The notes beneath the pieces are model-generated. The model did no database searches and was not told the origin of the DNA. It was given only the letters and a program-made list of their open reading frames with translations. This document shows, in pieces, positions 51,894-62,571 of a stretch of DNA of 64,000 nucleotides. Numbering within the stretch: position 1 is the first letter of the stretch; every line of letters begins with the position of its first letter. Made by a program: the position numbers and the translations under genes. Origin of the DNA: Vicinamibacterales bacterium (GTDB taxonomy: Bacteria > Acidobacteriota > Vicinamibacteria > Vicinamibacterales > UBA2999); assembly GCA_041394705.1 (NCBI GenBank), contig JAWKHS010000005.1, forward strand, positions 310,001-374,000. The letters are read 5' to 3'.

Positions 51894-52661
51894 GTGCCTC
51901 GCCCGCGCACGATTCGCGTCACCCGCTACGTCACGCCGCTGCGCGAAGGCGGGTCGCTGCCCGCGATTGTGGAGGCGGACGACGACGGGATGTACGTGCT
52001 GAAGTTCCGGGGCGCCGGCCAGGGACCGCGGGCGCTCATCGCCGAACTGGTGTCAGGCGAAATCGCGCGGATGCTGGAGCTGCCGGTGCCCGAGATCGTC
52101 CTCGCGGAGCTGGATCCCGAGCTGTCGCGCACCGAGCCCGACCCGGAGATCCACGCCCTCATCCACGACAGCGCGGGGCTGAACCTGGCCCTGGACTACC
52201 TGCCCGGCGCGGTGGCCTTCGATCCGCTCGTCCACCCGCTGGACGGCGAGCTCATGGCGCGGATCGTCTGGCTCGACGCGTTCGTCTCGAACGTGGACCG
52301 CACGGCCCGGAACACCAACATGCTGATGTGGCACCGCCAGCCGTGGCTCATCGATCACGGGGCCTCGCTGATCTTCCACCATACGCCGGGCTGGGAGTCG
52401 CAGCCGGCCCGTGCCCGCGACCCCTTCACGCATATCGCCAAGCACGTGCTGCGCCATCGGACCCGCGCGGTCGCCGCGGTGGACGAGGCCTGCGCGGCGG
52501 CGCTCGGCCCTGGCGCGATCGAGGACCTCCTGATGCGGATTCCCGACGCCTGGCTCGCCGACGGCGATCCCGACGAGACGCGGGCCGCCTACGCCCGCTA
52601 CTTCCGCGAGCGGCTGACCCCGCCGCGTCCGTTCCTCGAGGAGGCGGCGCGTGTCGGCTGA
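51894..52661 (+). CDS. HipA-like kinase-family protein
   Basis: 255 residues from GTG 51894. The chain contains the core of the HipA/PI3K-like kinase fold: nucleotide-binding lysine region DDDGMYVLKFRGAG, catalytic stretch AFVSNVDRTARNTNM with Asp and Asn, and metal-binding DHG in WLIDHGASLIF. It lacks the N-terminal HipA domain and is much shorter than toxin HipA (about 440 residues). It overlaps the DUF3037 gene by 11 bases; this pairing is frequent in bacteria, with unknown function. Toxin activity is not implied, as no HipB-type antitoxin is present. Confidence 0.8.
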   Translation: MPRPRTIRVTRYVTPLREGGSLPAIVEADDDGMYVLKFRGAGQGPRALIAELVSGEIARMLELPVPEIVLAELDPELSRTEPDPEIHALIHDSAGLNLALDYLPGAVAFDPLVHPLDGELMARIVWLDAFVSNVDRTARNTNMLMWHRQPWLIDHGASLIFHHTPGWESQPARARDPFTHIAKHVLRHRTRAVAAVDEACAAALGPGAIEDLLMRIPDAWLADGDPDETRAAYARYFRERLTPPRPFLEEAARVG

Positions 52662-53052
52662 CTGCACCTACGACTACGCCATCGTCCGCGTCGTGCCGCG
52701 CGTGGAGCGGGGCGAGCAGATGAACGTGGGTGTGATCGTCTCGGCCGTGGACGCCGACTACCTCGACGCGCGCATCGATCCGGACCTGGATCGCCTGCTG
52801 GCCCTCGACCCGACGCTGGACCTGGACGCCGTCCGCGCGGGCCTCGCCATCATTCCCGTGGTGTGCGCGGGCGGTCCCGCGGCCGGCCCGATTGGCGAAC
52901 TGCCCGCGCGCGGACGCTTCCGGTGGCTCGTGTCACCGCGCAGCACGATCATCCAGATGTCGCCCGTGCACACCGGCCGGGCCCATGCGCCGGCGGACGC
53001 CTTGGACCGTCTCTATGCGTCCATGGTGGCGCGGCCGGCCGCCGGCGCCTGA
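52651..53052 (+). CDS. DUF3037 domain protein
   Basis: 133 residues from GTG 52651, overlapping the HipA-like gene. The opening YDYAIVRVVPRVERGEQMNVGVIV is the DUF3037 signature; ALDPTLDLDAVRAGL and the FRWLVSPRSTIIQMSPVHTG segment also match the family as I know it. No catalytic residues are known. The conserved pairing suggests it is substrate or partner of the kinase-like protein. Confidence 0.85.
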   Translation: MSADCTYDYAIVRVVPRVERGEQMNVGVIVSAVDADYLDARIDPDLDRLLALDPTLDLDAVRAGLAIIPVVCAGGPAAGPIGELPARGRFRWLVSPRSTIIQMSPVHTGRAHAPADALDRLYASMVARPAAGA

Positions 53053-53062
53053 TCGGCGGCCG

Positions 53063-55324
<2,262 letters not shown>

Positions 55325-55332
55325 GACAGGCG

Positions 55333-55338
55333 ATTGTA
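55333..55338 (-). promoter_or_regulatory. -10 TACAAT, 8 bases before ATG 55324
   Basis: Five of six consensus matches. CGCCTGTC lies between hexamer and ATG, leaving room for at most a 1-2 base leader. Divergent with the haloperoxidase promoter 42 bases away. Confidence 0.5.
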
Positions 55339-55379
55339 GTCCGGCCCATTCCCAGGAGCGTGAGCCCGCCGGAACACGC

Positions 55380-55385
55380 TACACT
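55380..55385 (+). promoter_or_regulatory. -10 TACACT, 9 bases before ATG 55395
   Basis: Four of six matches. Predicts a leader of about 2 bases for the haloperoxidase gene. Confidence 0.45.
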
Positions 55386-55394
55386 CGCTCCGCC

Positions 55395-56882
55395 ATGGAC
55401 ATGCGCACATTCGCTCCTGCCCGACGAGCGGTCTGTCTGGCCCTGTCGTTCGTGCTGCTCGCCAGCGCGGGGTGGGCACGGCCGCTCCCGCCGGGCGCCG
55501 ACGGTGCCGCGCGCCGCCGATGGTCGCCCAGCGTGGTCATCTCGTGGAACGACGCCCTGCTGGAAGCGGTCCGGCGCACCAACTTCCGGCCGATGTGGGT
55601 GTCGCGGGCGCTGATGATCGTGCACACGGCGATGTTCGACGCCTGGGCCGCGTACGACGATCGCGCCGATGGCGTCTACTGGGCGGCGCCGGTGCGGCAG
55701 CCGCGCCGGCTGCGCACGACGTCGAATGCCGAGACGGCCGCGAGCATGGCCGCCTACCGGACCCTCGTGGATCTCTTCCCGTCGCAGCAGGGGGCGCTCT
55801 TCGATCCGCTCGCCCAGGCACTCGGCCTCGATCCCGGCGACACGTCCTACGACCTGGCGACGCCGACAGGCGTCGGCAACCAGGTGGCGGCGTGGGTCGT
55901 CTCGGCCTGCCACGACGACGGGGCGAACCAGCTCGGGCTGCTCTCGGGCGGGACGCCCTATGGGGACTACACCGGCTATCGGCCCGTCAACACGCCGGAC
56001 GTGCTGTCGGATCCCAATCGCTGGCAGCCGCTGCGGAGCGCCGCCGGCGTCGTGCAGGTCTTCCTCGCCCCGCACTGGTCGCTCGTCACGCCCTTCGCCC
56101 TCACGAGCGCCAGCCAGTTCCGGCCGGCGCCCCCACCGCAGTATCCCTCGCGCGGCTACCTCGACGAGACCGCGGAGATCGTCGCCCTGAGCGCACGCCT
56201 GACGGATCGCCAGAAGGTGATTGCGGAGTACTGGGCCGACGGCCCGGCCACCGAGACGCCGCCCGGACACTGGAGCCTGCTCGCGCAGTGGGTGTCTGCC
56301 CGCGATCGCCACACCTTCGACCAGGACATCGTGCTCTTCTTCGCGCTCGGCAGCGCACTCCACGACGCAGCCATTGCGGTGTGGGACGCGAAGGTCGCCT
56401 ACGATTTCGTCCGGCCGCTAAGCGCCGTGCGTTTCGTGTACGGCAGCCAGATCATCGAGGCCTGGGGCGGCCCCGGTCGGGGCACGCGCGCGATACCCGG
56501 CACGCAGTTCCAGCCGTACATCGCCACCCCGCCCTTCGCCGAATACACCTCCGGCCACAGCGCGTTCAGCGCGGCCGCCGCCGACGTCCTCACCCGCTTC
56601 ACGGGCAGCCGCCGGTTCGGCGCGACGTATACCAAGGCCGCCGGCACGTCGACGATCGAACCGGGCCTGGTCCCGGCCGAATCGCTGACGCTGGCGTGGC
56701 GTACCTTCCAGGACGCCTCCGATGAAGCCGCATTCTCCCGTCGGCTCGGCGGCATCCACTTCATGAGCGGCGATCTCGAGTCGCGGACGATCGGACGCAA
56801 GGTCGGGCGCCAGGCGTTTCACACGGCGATGAAGTATCTGGCCGGCCGGAGCGGACGGCGCGCCGATCATCCCGGGCGTTGA
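55395..56882 (+). CDS. vanadium-dependent haloperoxidase / PAP2-type phosphatase, exported
   Basis: 495 residues. Signal peptide with core LALSFVLLASAGWA. The vanadate/phosphate pocket is complete: K333 and R340 in WDAKVAYDFVRPLSAVR, S386-G387-H388 in AEYTSGHSAFSAAAADV, and H455 with D460 in GGIHFMSGDLESRTIG. This order fits vanadium haloperoxidases and the related acid phosphatases, which share one fold. Long inserts before residue 330 are typical of bacterial vanadium-family members. Whether it oxidises halides or removes phosphate cannot be decided from sequence. Confidence 0.88.
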   Translation: MDMRTFAPARRAVCLALSFVLLASAGWARPLPPGADGAARRRWSPSVVISWNDALLEAVRRTNFRPMWVSRALMIVHTAMFDAWAAYDDRADGVYWAAPVRQPRRLRTTSNAETAASMAAYRTLVDLFPSQQGALFDPLAQALGLDPGDTSYDLATPTGVGNQVAAWVVSACHDDGANQLGLLSGGTPYGDYTGYRPVNTPDVLSDPNRWQPLRSAAGVVQVFLAPHWSLVTPFALTSASQFRPAPPPQYPSRGYLDETAEIVALSARLTDRQKVIAEYWADGPATETPPGHWSLLAQWVSARDRHTFDQDIVLFFALGSALHDAAIAVWDAKVAYDFVRPLSAVRFVYGSQIIEAWGGPGRGTRAIPGTQFQPYIATPPFAEYTSGHSAFSAAAADVLTRFTGSRRFGATYTKAAGTSTIEPGLVPAESLTLAWRTFQDASDEAAFSRRLGGIHFMSGDLESRTIGRKVGRQAFHTAMKYLAGRSGRRADHPGR

Positions 56883-56912
56883 TCTCCGCGCCCGGCGCCG
56901 ATCGACAGCCGC

Positions 56913-56918
56913 TATGAT
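56913..56918 (+). promoter_or_regulatory. -10 TATGAT, 6 bases before ATG 56925
   Basis: Five of six matches. GCGGCG separates it from ATG; leaderless start predicted for ggt. Confidence 0.55.
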
Positions 56919-56924
56919 GCGGCG

Positions 56925-58721
56925 ATGCGCATCCCGCCCCTGGCGCTCGCCTTCGCGCTGGCCACGTTCGTTTGCCCGGCCGGTCACCTCACCGCCCAGA
57001 CATCAAGCCAACCGGAGCTGCCATCGGGCTGGACGCCCAAGACCACGCAGTTCGCCACTCGCGACATGGTGGCCGCGGCCAACCCGCTGGCCGTGGAGGC
57101 GGGCGTGACCATCCTGGGCAAGGGCGGGTCGGCCCTAGATGCCGCCATCGCCGTGCAGATGATGCTCACGCTGGTGGAACCGCAGTCGTCGGGCATCGGC
57201 GGCGGCGCCTTCCTGCTGCACTACGACGGCACGGCGAAGACGCTCCTGGGCTACGACGGCCGCGAGACGGCGCCGGCCGCAGCCACGCCGGATCAGTTCA
57301 TGACACTGGGCAAGCCGCTGCCCTTCCTGGATGCCGTGACCGGCGGCCTCTCGGTGGGCACGCCCGGTGCCGTGAGCATGATGGCCATGGCGCACGCGAA
57401 GCATGGCAAGCTGCCGTGGGCGGCGCTGTTCCAGCCCGCCATCGACCTGGCCGAGAAGGGCTTCCCCATCTCGCCCCGCCTCTACACGGCGCTGGCCGGC
57501 ACGGCCGAGCGGCTGTGCCGCGAGAAGGCGGTGGCCGCCCACTACCTCAAATCCGATTGCACGCCGAAGGACGAGGGCTCGCTGCTGAAGAACCCGGAGC
57601 TGGCAGCCACGCTGCGGGCGATCGCGAAGGACGGCCCGAAGGCGTTCTACAGCGGCCCCATCGCCGAGGCCATCGTGAATGCCGTGCGATCGCACCCCAC
57701 CAATCCCGGCCGCCTGACGCTGCAGGATCTCGCCGGCTACACCCCGAAGGTGCGCGAGCCGATCTGCGGCCCGTATCGCGGCCTGCGCATCTGCGGCATG
57801 CCGCCGGAAAGCTCGGGCACCGTCGCCGTGCTGCAGACGCTGGGCATCCTCGAGCATTTCGACGTGGCGACGCTCGCGCCCAACTCGCTCGACGCCGTGC
57901 ACCTCATCAGCGAGGCGTACCGGCTGGCCTACGCCGATCGGCAGAAGTACGTGGGCGATCCGGACTACGTGTCCGTGCCCGTCGCGGGGATGCTCGACCC
58001 GGGCTACCTGAAGCGGCGGTCCACGTTGATCCGCATGGACCGGACGATGGGCGTGCCCACGGCGGGCACCCCCGCCGGCGCCGAGCCGCGCGGCCTCGAC
58101 GACGCGCTGGCGCTGCCCTCCACCAGCCACGTCTCGATCGTGGACAAGGACGGCAACATGGTGGCCATGACCACCACCATCGAGAACGGCTTCGGCAGCC
58201 TGCAGATGGTGAAAGGCTTCATGCTGAACAACCAGCTCACCGACTTCTCGCTCTCACCCACCGACGCGGAGGGCCGGCCGGTGGCCAACCGCGTGGAGCC
58301 CGGCAAGCGCCCGCGCAGCTCGATGGCGCCGTCGTTCGTGTTCAACGCCAACGGCGACGTGGAGGCGATCGTGGGCTCGCCCGGCGGCAGCAACATCATC
58401 CAATACGTGGTGAAGACGCTCGTGGGACTCATCGACTGGAAGCTCGACATCCAGGCCGCCATCGACCTGCCCAACTTCGGCGCGCAGACGAGCACCACGA
58501 CCGAACTGGAAAAGGGCACCGTGTTGAGCGCGCTGCAACCGGGCCTCGCCGCGCGCGGGCACACCGTCGCGGTCGTGGACATCAACAGCGGCCTGCAGGG
58601 CATCGTGTTCAACGGGCTGCGTGGCAAGGCGGCGGCGCCGTTCGCGAAGGCTCCCGGGAAGGGCCGTTGGGCGGGCGGCGCGGATCCGCGCCGGGAGGGC
58701 ACGGCGAAGGGACATCGATGA
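56925..58721 (+). CDS. ggt: gamma-glutamyltransferase
   Basis: 598 residues. The enzyme cleaves gamma-glutamyl bonds such as in glutathione in the periplasm and self-processes at a threonine. Signal peptide ends at LTAQT. The large subunit has the usual opening GYDGRETAP and VGTPGAV; the nucleophile is T400 of the small subunit in LPSTSHVSIVDKDGNMV, followed by TTTIENGFGS. The small subunit has the RPRSSMAPSFVF motif and GSPGGSNIIQYV. All core elements are intact. The stop overlaps the next gene by four bases (ATGA), so the MBL protein is co-translated. Confidence 0.95.
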   Translation: MRIPPLALAFALATFVCPAGHLTAQTSSQPELPSGWTPKTTQFATRDMVAAANPLAVEAGVTILGKGGSALDAAIAVQMMLTLVEPQSSGIGGGAFLLHYDGTAKTLLGYDGRETAPAAATPDQFMTLGKPLPFLDAVTGGLSVGTPGAVSMMAMAHAKHGKLPWAALFQPAIDLAEKGFPISPRLYTALAGTAERLCREKAVAAHYLKSDCTPKDEGSLLKNPELAATLRAIAKDGPKAFYSGPIAEAIVNAVRSHPTNPGRLTLQDLAGYTPKVREPICGPYRGLRICGMPPESSGTVAVLQTLGILEHFDVATLAPNSLDAVHLISEAYRLAYADRQKYVGDPDYVSVPVAGMLDPGYLKRRSTLIRMDRTMGVPTAGTPAGAEPRGLDDALALPSTSHVSIVDKDGNMVAMTTTIENGFGSLQMVKGFMLNNQLTDFSLSPTDAEGRPVANRVEPGKRPRSSMAPSFVFNANGDVEAIVGSPGGSNIIQYVVKTLVGLIDWKLDIQAAIDLPNFGAQTSTTTELEKGTVLSALQPGLAARGHTVAVVDINSGLQGIVFNGLRGKAAAPFAKAPGKGRWAGGADPRREGTAKGHR

Positions 58722-59593
58722 ACGCCACGAATCGCGCTCGAGTCCACGGCTGCCTGGTAGTCATCGCCTTGGTGGCGGTGGCCATCGCGCACGGTCGTGC
58801 CGCGATCCGACCGGCCAGCCAGCCCGCCTCCGCAACGGCCAAGGCCCAGTACCTGGCCAATGCCGGCGTGCTCGTGACCCACGGCGACACCACGATCGTG
58901 TTCGACCCGCTGTTCCGGAACGACTTCGGACAGTACGCACTCGTCCCGGCCGCGACCGAGCGGGCGCTCTTCGCCGGCGCCGCGCCATTCGACGGCCTGG
59001 ACGCGGTGTTCGTGAGCCACTATCACGAGGACCACTTCTCGGCCGCGGACGTGCTGCGGCTGCTCGAGGCGCGTCCAGAGCTTCGGCTCTACGCTCCGGC
59101 CCAGGCCGTGGCTGGCATGCGCGAGGTCTCAGCCGCACGGCTGGCGGCCGTGGCCTCGCGGGTGCGCGCGATCGCCCTCGCCTACCAGGACCCGCCGGTG
59201 ACGCTCGAGCAGGGCTCGCTCCTCATCGAAGCCGTGCGCATCCCCCACTCCGGCTGGCCCGAGCGGCAGCAGCAGGTGGAGAACATCGCGTTCCGCGTCA
59301 CGCTCGATGCCGCGACCACGGTCGTGCACCTGGGCGACGCCGACCCGAGCGACGCCCACTTCGCCCGCGACGACGCCTACTGGCACCGCCGCCGCACGAA
59401 CGTGGCGTTCCCGCCCTACTGGTTCTTCACGAGCGACGCGGGACGCCAGGTGCTCAGCCGGCGAATCGGCGCGGCGCGCTCGATCGGCGTCCACGTGCCG
59501 GCCAGCGTGCCGAGCCAGCCCGATCAACGCGCCCCTGAACTGCGGGGGCACGAGCTGTTCACCAGGCCTGGGGAGACGCGAGGCATCCGCTGA
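58718..59593 (+). CDS. MBL-fold hydrolase, exported (UlaG-like)
   Basis: 291 residues overlapping ggt by ATGA. A signal helix (11-27) precedes LANAGVLVTHGDTTIVFDP, a typical opening for the UlaG/RomA-type branch of the metallo-beta-lactamase superfamily. Metal ligands are H101, H103, D105 and H106 (VSHYHEDHFS), with RIPHSGW and LGDADP later. In the periplasm with gamma-glutamyltransferase it may hydrolyse a lactone or amide product, but this is inferred only from the coupling. Confidence 0.82.
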   Translation: MNATNRARVHGCLVVIALVAVAIAHGRAAIRPASQPASATAKAQYLANAGVLVTHGDTTIVFDPLFRNDFGQYALVPAATERALFAGAAPFDGLDAVFVSHYHEDHFSAADVLRLLEARPELRLYAPAQAVAGMREVSAARLAAVASRVRAIALAYQDPPVTLEQGSLLIEAVRIPHSGWPERQQQVENIAFRVTLDAATTVVHLGDADPSDAHFARDDAYWHRRRTNVAFPPYWFFTSDAGRQVLSRRIGAARSIGVHVPASVPSQPDQRAPELRGHELFTRPGETRGIR

Positions 59594-59696
59594 GCCCCGA
59601 GCATCCGACGCTGGCGCCGGTCGACCGTTTCGACACGCACGCCGGGCCGCATGCTACGGTGGCACCGTAGAGGCGGGCCAGCTGGCCCCGTCACGG

Positions 59697-60527
59697 ATGC
59701 CGCCGTCAACACCTCGCCCGCGTGGTCGTGCCGTTGTCGTGCTGGCGGCACTGGTCGCGCTGGTGCTGGCGGCCGTCGGCGTGTCTGTCCCCCTGGGAGA
59801 CGACTATCCGCCGGCGGCGACGGTCGACACGAGCCGGCACGCCGTGGTGGCCGTGTTCGGCGCGACCGGCCTGGTCGGCGAGGGCGTCTTCGAAGCCCTG
59901 GTGCGCGATCCCGACGTCCGCATGGTGCACGTGGTGACGCGCCGGCGAACGCCCGCCATCGACGCCGCCGCAGCCGACGGGCGGGCAACCGTGTGGGTCC
60001 ACACGGACTATCTCGACTACGCGCCGCTGGCATCCATGCTGGCCGACGTGGACGCCGTGTACTGGGCGCTGGGGACCAGCGCCTTCAACGTGTCCGACGA
60101 GGAGTACTCGCAGATCCACGTGGACTTCCCCGTGCGGTTCGTGGCGGCGTGGCTCGCGGCGCGGGGCCGCGAGGCGCCGCGCTCCTTCCATCTCGTGAGC
60201 GGTAGCGGCGCCTCGGACGGCAGCTGGTTTCACTGGGCACGCGAGAAGGCCCGCGCGGAACGTACGCTCGTTCACGAGGCGGCTGGCACCGGCCTGCGGA
60301 TCGTGTCCTACCGTCCGGCCGGCGTCCTGCGCGAAGGCGGGCGGGCGCGATGGTACACGGCGCCGTTCTGGCTGCTCCGTCCGCTCAAGCGCGCCGTCGA
60401 GCCCACGGCCATCGGCCAGGCCATGCTCGAAGTGACCGCGCGGGGATCCGACGTGCCGGGCGGCATCCTCGAGACTCGCGACCTGCTGCGGTTCGCCAAC
60501 GGCTACCGCGTGCGTCGGGGCCGATGA
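59697..60527 (+). CDS. membrane-anchored NAD(P)-binding Rossmann protein
   Basis: 276 residues. A hydrophobic helix (11-31) is followed by a linker and a Rossmann fold with G55-x-x-G58-x-x-G61 in VFGATGLVGEGV. Later DAVYWALGTSAFNVSDEEY, SFHLVSGSGASDGS and RIVSYRPAGVLREGG are in the order of atypical short-chain dehydrogenases of the NmrA/HTATIP2-like group. The anchor is unusual for this fold, so it may be exported or tethered at the membrane. No other motif decides the substrate. Confidence 0.75.
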   Translation: MPPSTPRPRGRAVVVLAALVALVLAAVGVSVPLGDDYPPAATVDTSRHAVVAVFGATGLVGEGVFEALVRDPDVRMVHVVTRRRTPAIDAAAADGRATVWVHTDYLDYAPLASMLADVDAVYWALGTSAFNVSDEEYSQIHVDFPVRFVAAWLAARGREAPRSFHLVSGSGASDGSWFHWAREKARAERTLVHEAAGTGLRIVSYRPAGVLREGGRARWYTAPFWLLRPLKRAVEPTAIGQAMLEVTARGSDVPGGILETRDLLRFANGYRVRRGR

Positions 60528-60626
60528 CCGCCAGGGCGAGAAGACGACGTCGACGTCCGCAGGATGCACTGCGGTGAGACGCCGCCCACGTCCGCCGGTC
60601 CCGCGCCAGGGTCTCTCGACACGCGC

Positions 60627-60632
60627 TACCAT
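60627..60632 (+). promoter_or_regulatory. -10 TACCAT, 5 bases before ATG 60638
   Basis: Four of six matches, separated from the start by TCGAC. Suggests that the broken small membrane gene once had, or still has, a leaderless transcript. Confidence 0.4.
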
Positions 60633-60637
60633 TCGAC

Positions 60638-60875
60638 ATGGCTGAAGAGCGTCCACCGAAGGCGCACATGCGCATCGGCGGTGCCGTGTTCATCCTGATC
60701 GGCGTGCTGATGATGGCCGAGGGCATTCAGCACACCGTCTCTGGAGCAACGATTCCGGCGACGACGGTGGACCGAGGAGTCGAGCGGGCCGGAACAGACC
60801 GTCTTCGGCGGAATCGCGGTGGCGCTCGGCGTGTTCACGTTCCGGCTGGCGAATCGCGACGAGCCGACCGAGTAG
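60638..60875 (+). pseudogene. small two-helix membrane protein split by a frameshift
   Basis: From ATG 60638 the frame encodes a hydrophobic helix (RIGGAVFILIGVLMMAEGI). After about 60725-60765 that frame turns into Arg-rich sequence. The +1 frame then reads WTEESSGPEQTVFGGIAVAL and continues GVFTFRLANRDEPTE to a TAG at 60873. The second part contains a good second membrane helix. The two parts look like one 75-80 residue protein. The first frame remains open to 60940, but its tail is not protein-like. No family recognised. Confidence 0.5.
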
Positions 60876-60923
60876 CTGTCCCCCGAGATTGGTCGCGGTC
60901 ACACGGCGCGGCGTGCCGCCGGA

Positions 60924-61337
60924 TCACCGTCGGCGCTTGATGCGCGGCGCCAGATTCTCGTGACGCAGGCCAGTGACGCGGGCGATGGCGTCGTAGTCGC
61001 GATCGCAGTGCACGACCGTGAGATCGCGAGCCAGCGCCGAGGCGGCCACCAGGCAGTCGACCGACGACCGCACCGTGAGGCCCAGTCGCCGCGCCTGGCG
61101 GTAGATCTGCGTGGCGCGGTCGATGACGTCCAGTCCGAGTGGATCGTCCACCCTCGGCCACGCCAGCATCGACTCGCGGATGTCGGCGAAGGCGCGGTCG
61201 TCGGGAATACCCTGCAGGACCTCCTGAATCACCGGCAGGCACGTGACGATCTCGCCCGCGCCGCGCAGGTCGTCGAGGGTCAGGCGTTGAGGACGCCGAA
61301 GGAGCTCAATCCAGGCGGACGTGTCAACGAGCCGCAC
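60924..61337 (-). CDS. vapC: VapC-family toxin, PIN-domain ribonuclease
   Basis: 137 residues from GTG 61337. PIN domain with the acidic metal-binding residues D5 (LVDTSAW), E39 (PVIQEVLQG), D94 (SSVDCLVAASA) and D112/D114 (HCDRDYD). VapC toxins cut RNA, often tRNA. It overlaps the antitoxin gene by 14 bases, which keeps antitoxin translated first. Length and motif spacing are normal, so it looks intact. Confidence 0.93.
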   Translation of the reverse strand: MRLVDTSAWIELLRRPQRLTLDDLRGAGEIVTCLPVIQEVLQGIPDDRAFADIRESMLAWPRVDDPLGLDVIDRATQIYRQARRLGLTVRSSVDCLVAASALARDLTVVHCDRDYDAIARVTGLRHENLAPRIKRRR

Positions 61338-61581
61338 GGCGCTTCCTGGGACGGTACACGCCCGGCGTCTCCCGGACCGAGGGCGACTGGTCGCGGCGCA
61401 TCTCGGCGAGATCCCCCTGCCACACGCCCGATCCGGCGTACCGGTCGATGCGCTGCGCCTTGGCCCGCTGCACCAGTTCCGTCAACGCTCGCTCGATGGT
61501 GCGCGCGTAGGTCTTCTCGCCGCTCACGCGGACTGCGTCCTCGAGCAGCTGCTCATCAAGCACAACATTCGTGCGTTTCAT
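61324..61581 (-). CDS. vapB: VapB-family antitoxin, ribbon-helix-helix
   Basis: 85 residues from ATG 61581. An N-terminal ribbon-helix-helix (MKRTNVVLDEQLLEDAVRV, then KTYARTIERALTEL) binds DNA and represses the operon; the Arg-rich tail (RYAGSGVWQGDLAEMRRD onward) would wrap VapC. A TAACGT hexamer sits 6 bases upstream, with GTGTGT between, implying a leaderless operon; the two in-frame codons before this ATG are GTG and TGT. Confidence 0.9.
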   Translation of the reverse strand: MKRTNVVLDEQLLEDAVRVSGEKTYARTIERALTELVQRAKAQRIDRYAGSGVWQGDLAEMRRDQSPSVRETPGVYRPRKRRAAR

Positions 61582-61587
61582 ACACAC

Positions 61588-61593
61588 ACGTTA
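61588..61593 (-). promoter_or_regulatory. -10-like TAACGT, 6 bases before the vapB ATG
   Basis: TANNNT form with four of six consensus bases. A GTGTGT run follows up to the ATG. It probably overlaps the VapB autoregulatory site. Confidence 0.4.
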
Positions 61594-61839
61594 GCACGGT
61601 GCCGCCGGACGCGCCTGATGCCGGCGCGCACGGCGTTCGGTCGATCAGAATGGGACGCGCAGGATCGCCGGCCGCCGTGGGATGGATGGTCGCGCGTCTC
61701 GGGGTGCCAAGACGCTCGCCGACGCGGCAGCCGTCGAGCTGGCGTGCCCGGATCTTGTCGCCGAACGACGGACACGGACAATAAGATTGCCGGGTCGCCG
61801 GCACGCGCGCCCGCGGCGTTCCGTTCTCCGAGGTGAGCC
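61594..61839. other. divergent intergenic region vapB / molybdo-oxidoreductase
   Basis: Frames here resemble no family. TTGTCG (61755-61760), a 17-bp spacer and GACAAT (61778-61783) make a plausible promoter for the oxidoreductase; TAAGAT overlaps it at 61782-61787. GAGGTGA near 61829-61835 is the ribosome-binding site. Confidence 0.35.
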
Positions 61840-62550
61840 ATGGCCATCACACGGCGCGACGCGATCGTTCTCTCCGGTTCGACTCTCGCGGGTCTCTCGC
61901 TCGGCTCGGTCCGGACGGCGGAGGCGCAAGCCGCCCAGGCGCCGTGGCCCGACAGCCTCGTCGAGCGCCCGCTGCGCGCGGGATTCCCCGCCGCGCTGCC
62001 GCTGAACCCTGACGGCTCGGCGCCCGAGCACGCAGCCAGCGAGGCCGGCCCGATTACCGACCCGCTGATGTGGCGGACGCCGAACCGGCAGGCGCCGGAG
62101 ATCGAGTACGACTACCGCAAGCTGAAGGTGAAGGTGGACACCCGCGGCCTGGGCACACTGGCCGGCACGCTGCAGTTCCAGGACCTGGAGAAGCTGCCGC
62201 GCGTGTCGCACACGTTCCTGCTGCAGTGCGGGGCCGCCAATCCGCGCGGCGTGGTGACGTGGACGGGTGTCCGCTTCGCCGACTTCGCCGACACGCTGGG
62301 CCTGGTGCCGGGCGTGCACTACTGCCGCTTCGTGGCCTCCGACCGCGCGTACGTGGACGAGCCACTGAGCGTCGTCCGCCATCCGCAAGTGATGCTGGCG
62401 TGGCTCATGAACGACGAGCCGATTCCGCCGCGGCACGGCGCGCCGCTGCGGCTGGTCGTGCCGTTCCGGTACGGGCAGCGCAGCATCAAGGCGATCACTG
62501 AGATGGTCTTCGGCACGCCGGGTTTGCCGATGCCGCCCCTGCCGGGCTGA
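61840..62550 (+). CDS. Tat-exported molybdopterin oxidoreductase (sulfite-oxidase fold)
   Basis: 236 residues. Twin-arginine signal ITRRDAIVLSGSTLAGL with cleavage near AEAQ. The body matches the oxidoreductase molybdopterin-binding domain, with the molybdenum-ligand cysteine C130 in LLQCGAANPRG followed by VTWTGVRFADF. It ends with RYGQRSIKAITEMVF. The family includes sulfite oxidases and MsrP-like methionine sulfoxide reductases. It lacks haem and dimerisation domains and no redox partner is nearby, so the electron donor is unknown. Confidence 0.88.
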   Translation: MAITRRDAIVLSGSTLAGLSLGSVRTAEAQAAQAPWPDSLVERPLRAGFPAALPLNPDGSAPEHAASEAGPITDPLMWRTPNRQAPEIEYDYRKLKVKVDTRGLGTLAGTLQFQDLEKLPRVSHTFLLQCGAANPRGVVTWTGVRFADFADTLGLVPGVHYCRFVASDRAYVDEPLSVVRHPQVMLAWLMNDEPIPPRHGAPLRLVVPFRYGQRSIKAITEMVFGTPGLPMPPLPG

Positions 62551-62571
62551 TCGCGGGCGCCGTCCGCGACC

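Noticed and set aside
60875..60940. Single-frame extension of the small membrane gene to a 100-residue protein
   Set aside because: The tail is Arg-rich and lacks the second helix that is present in the +1 frame.
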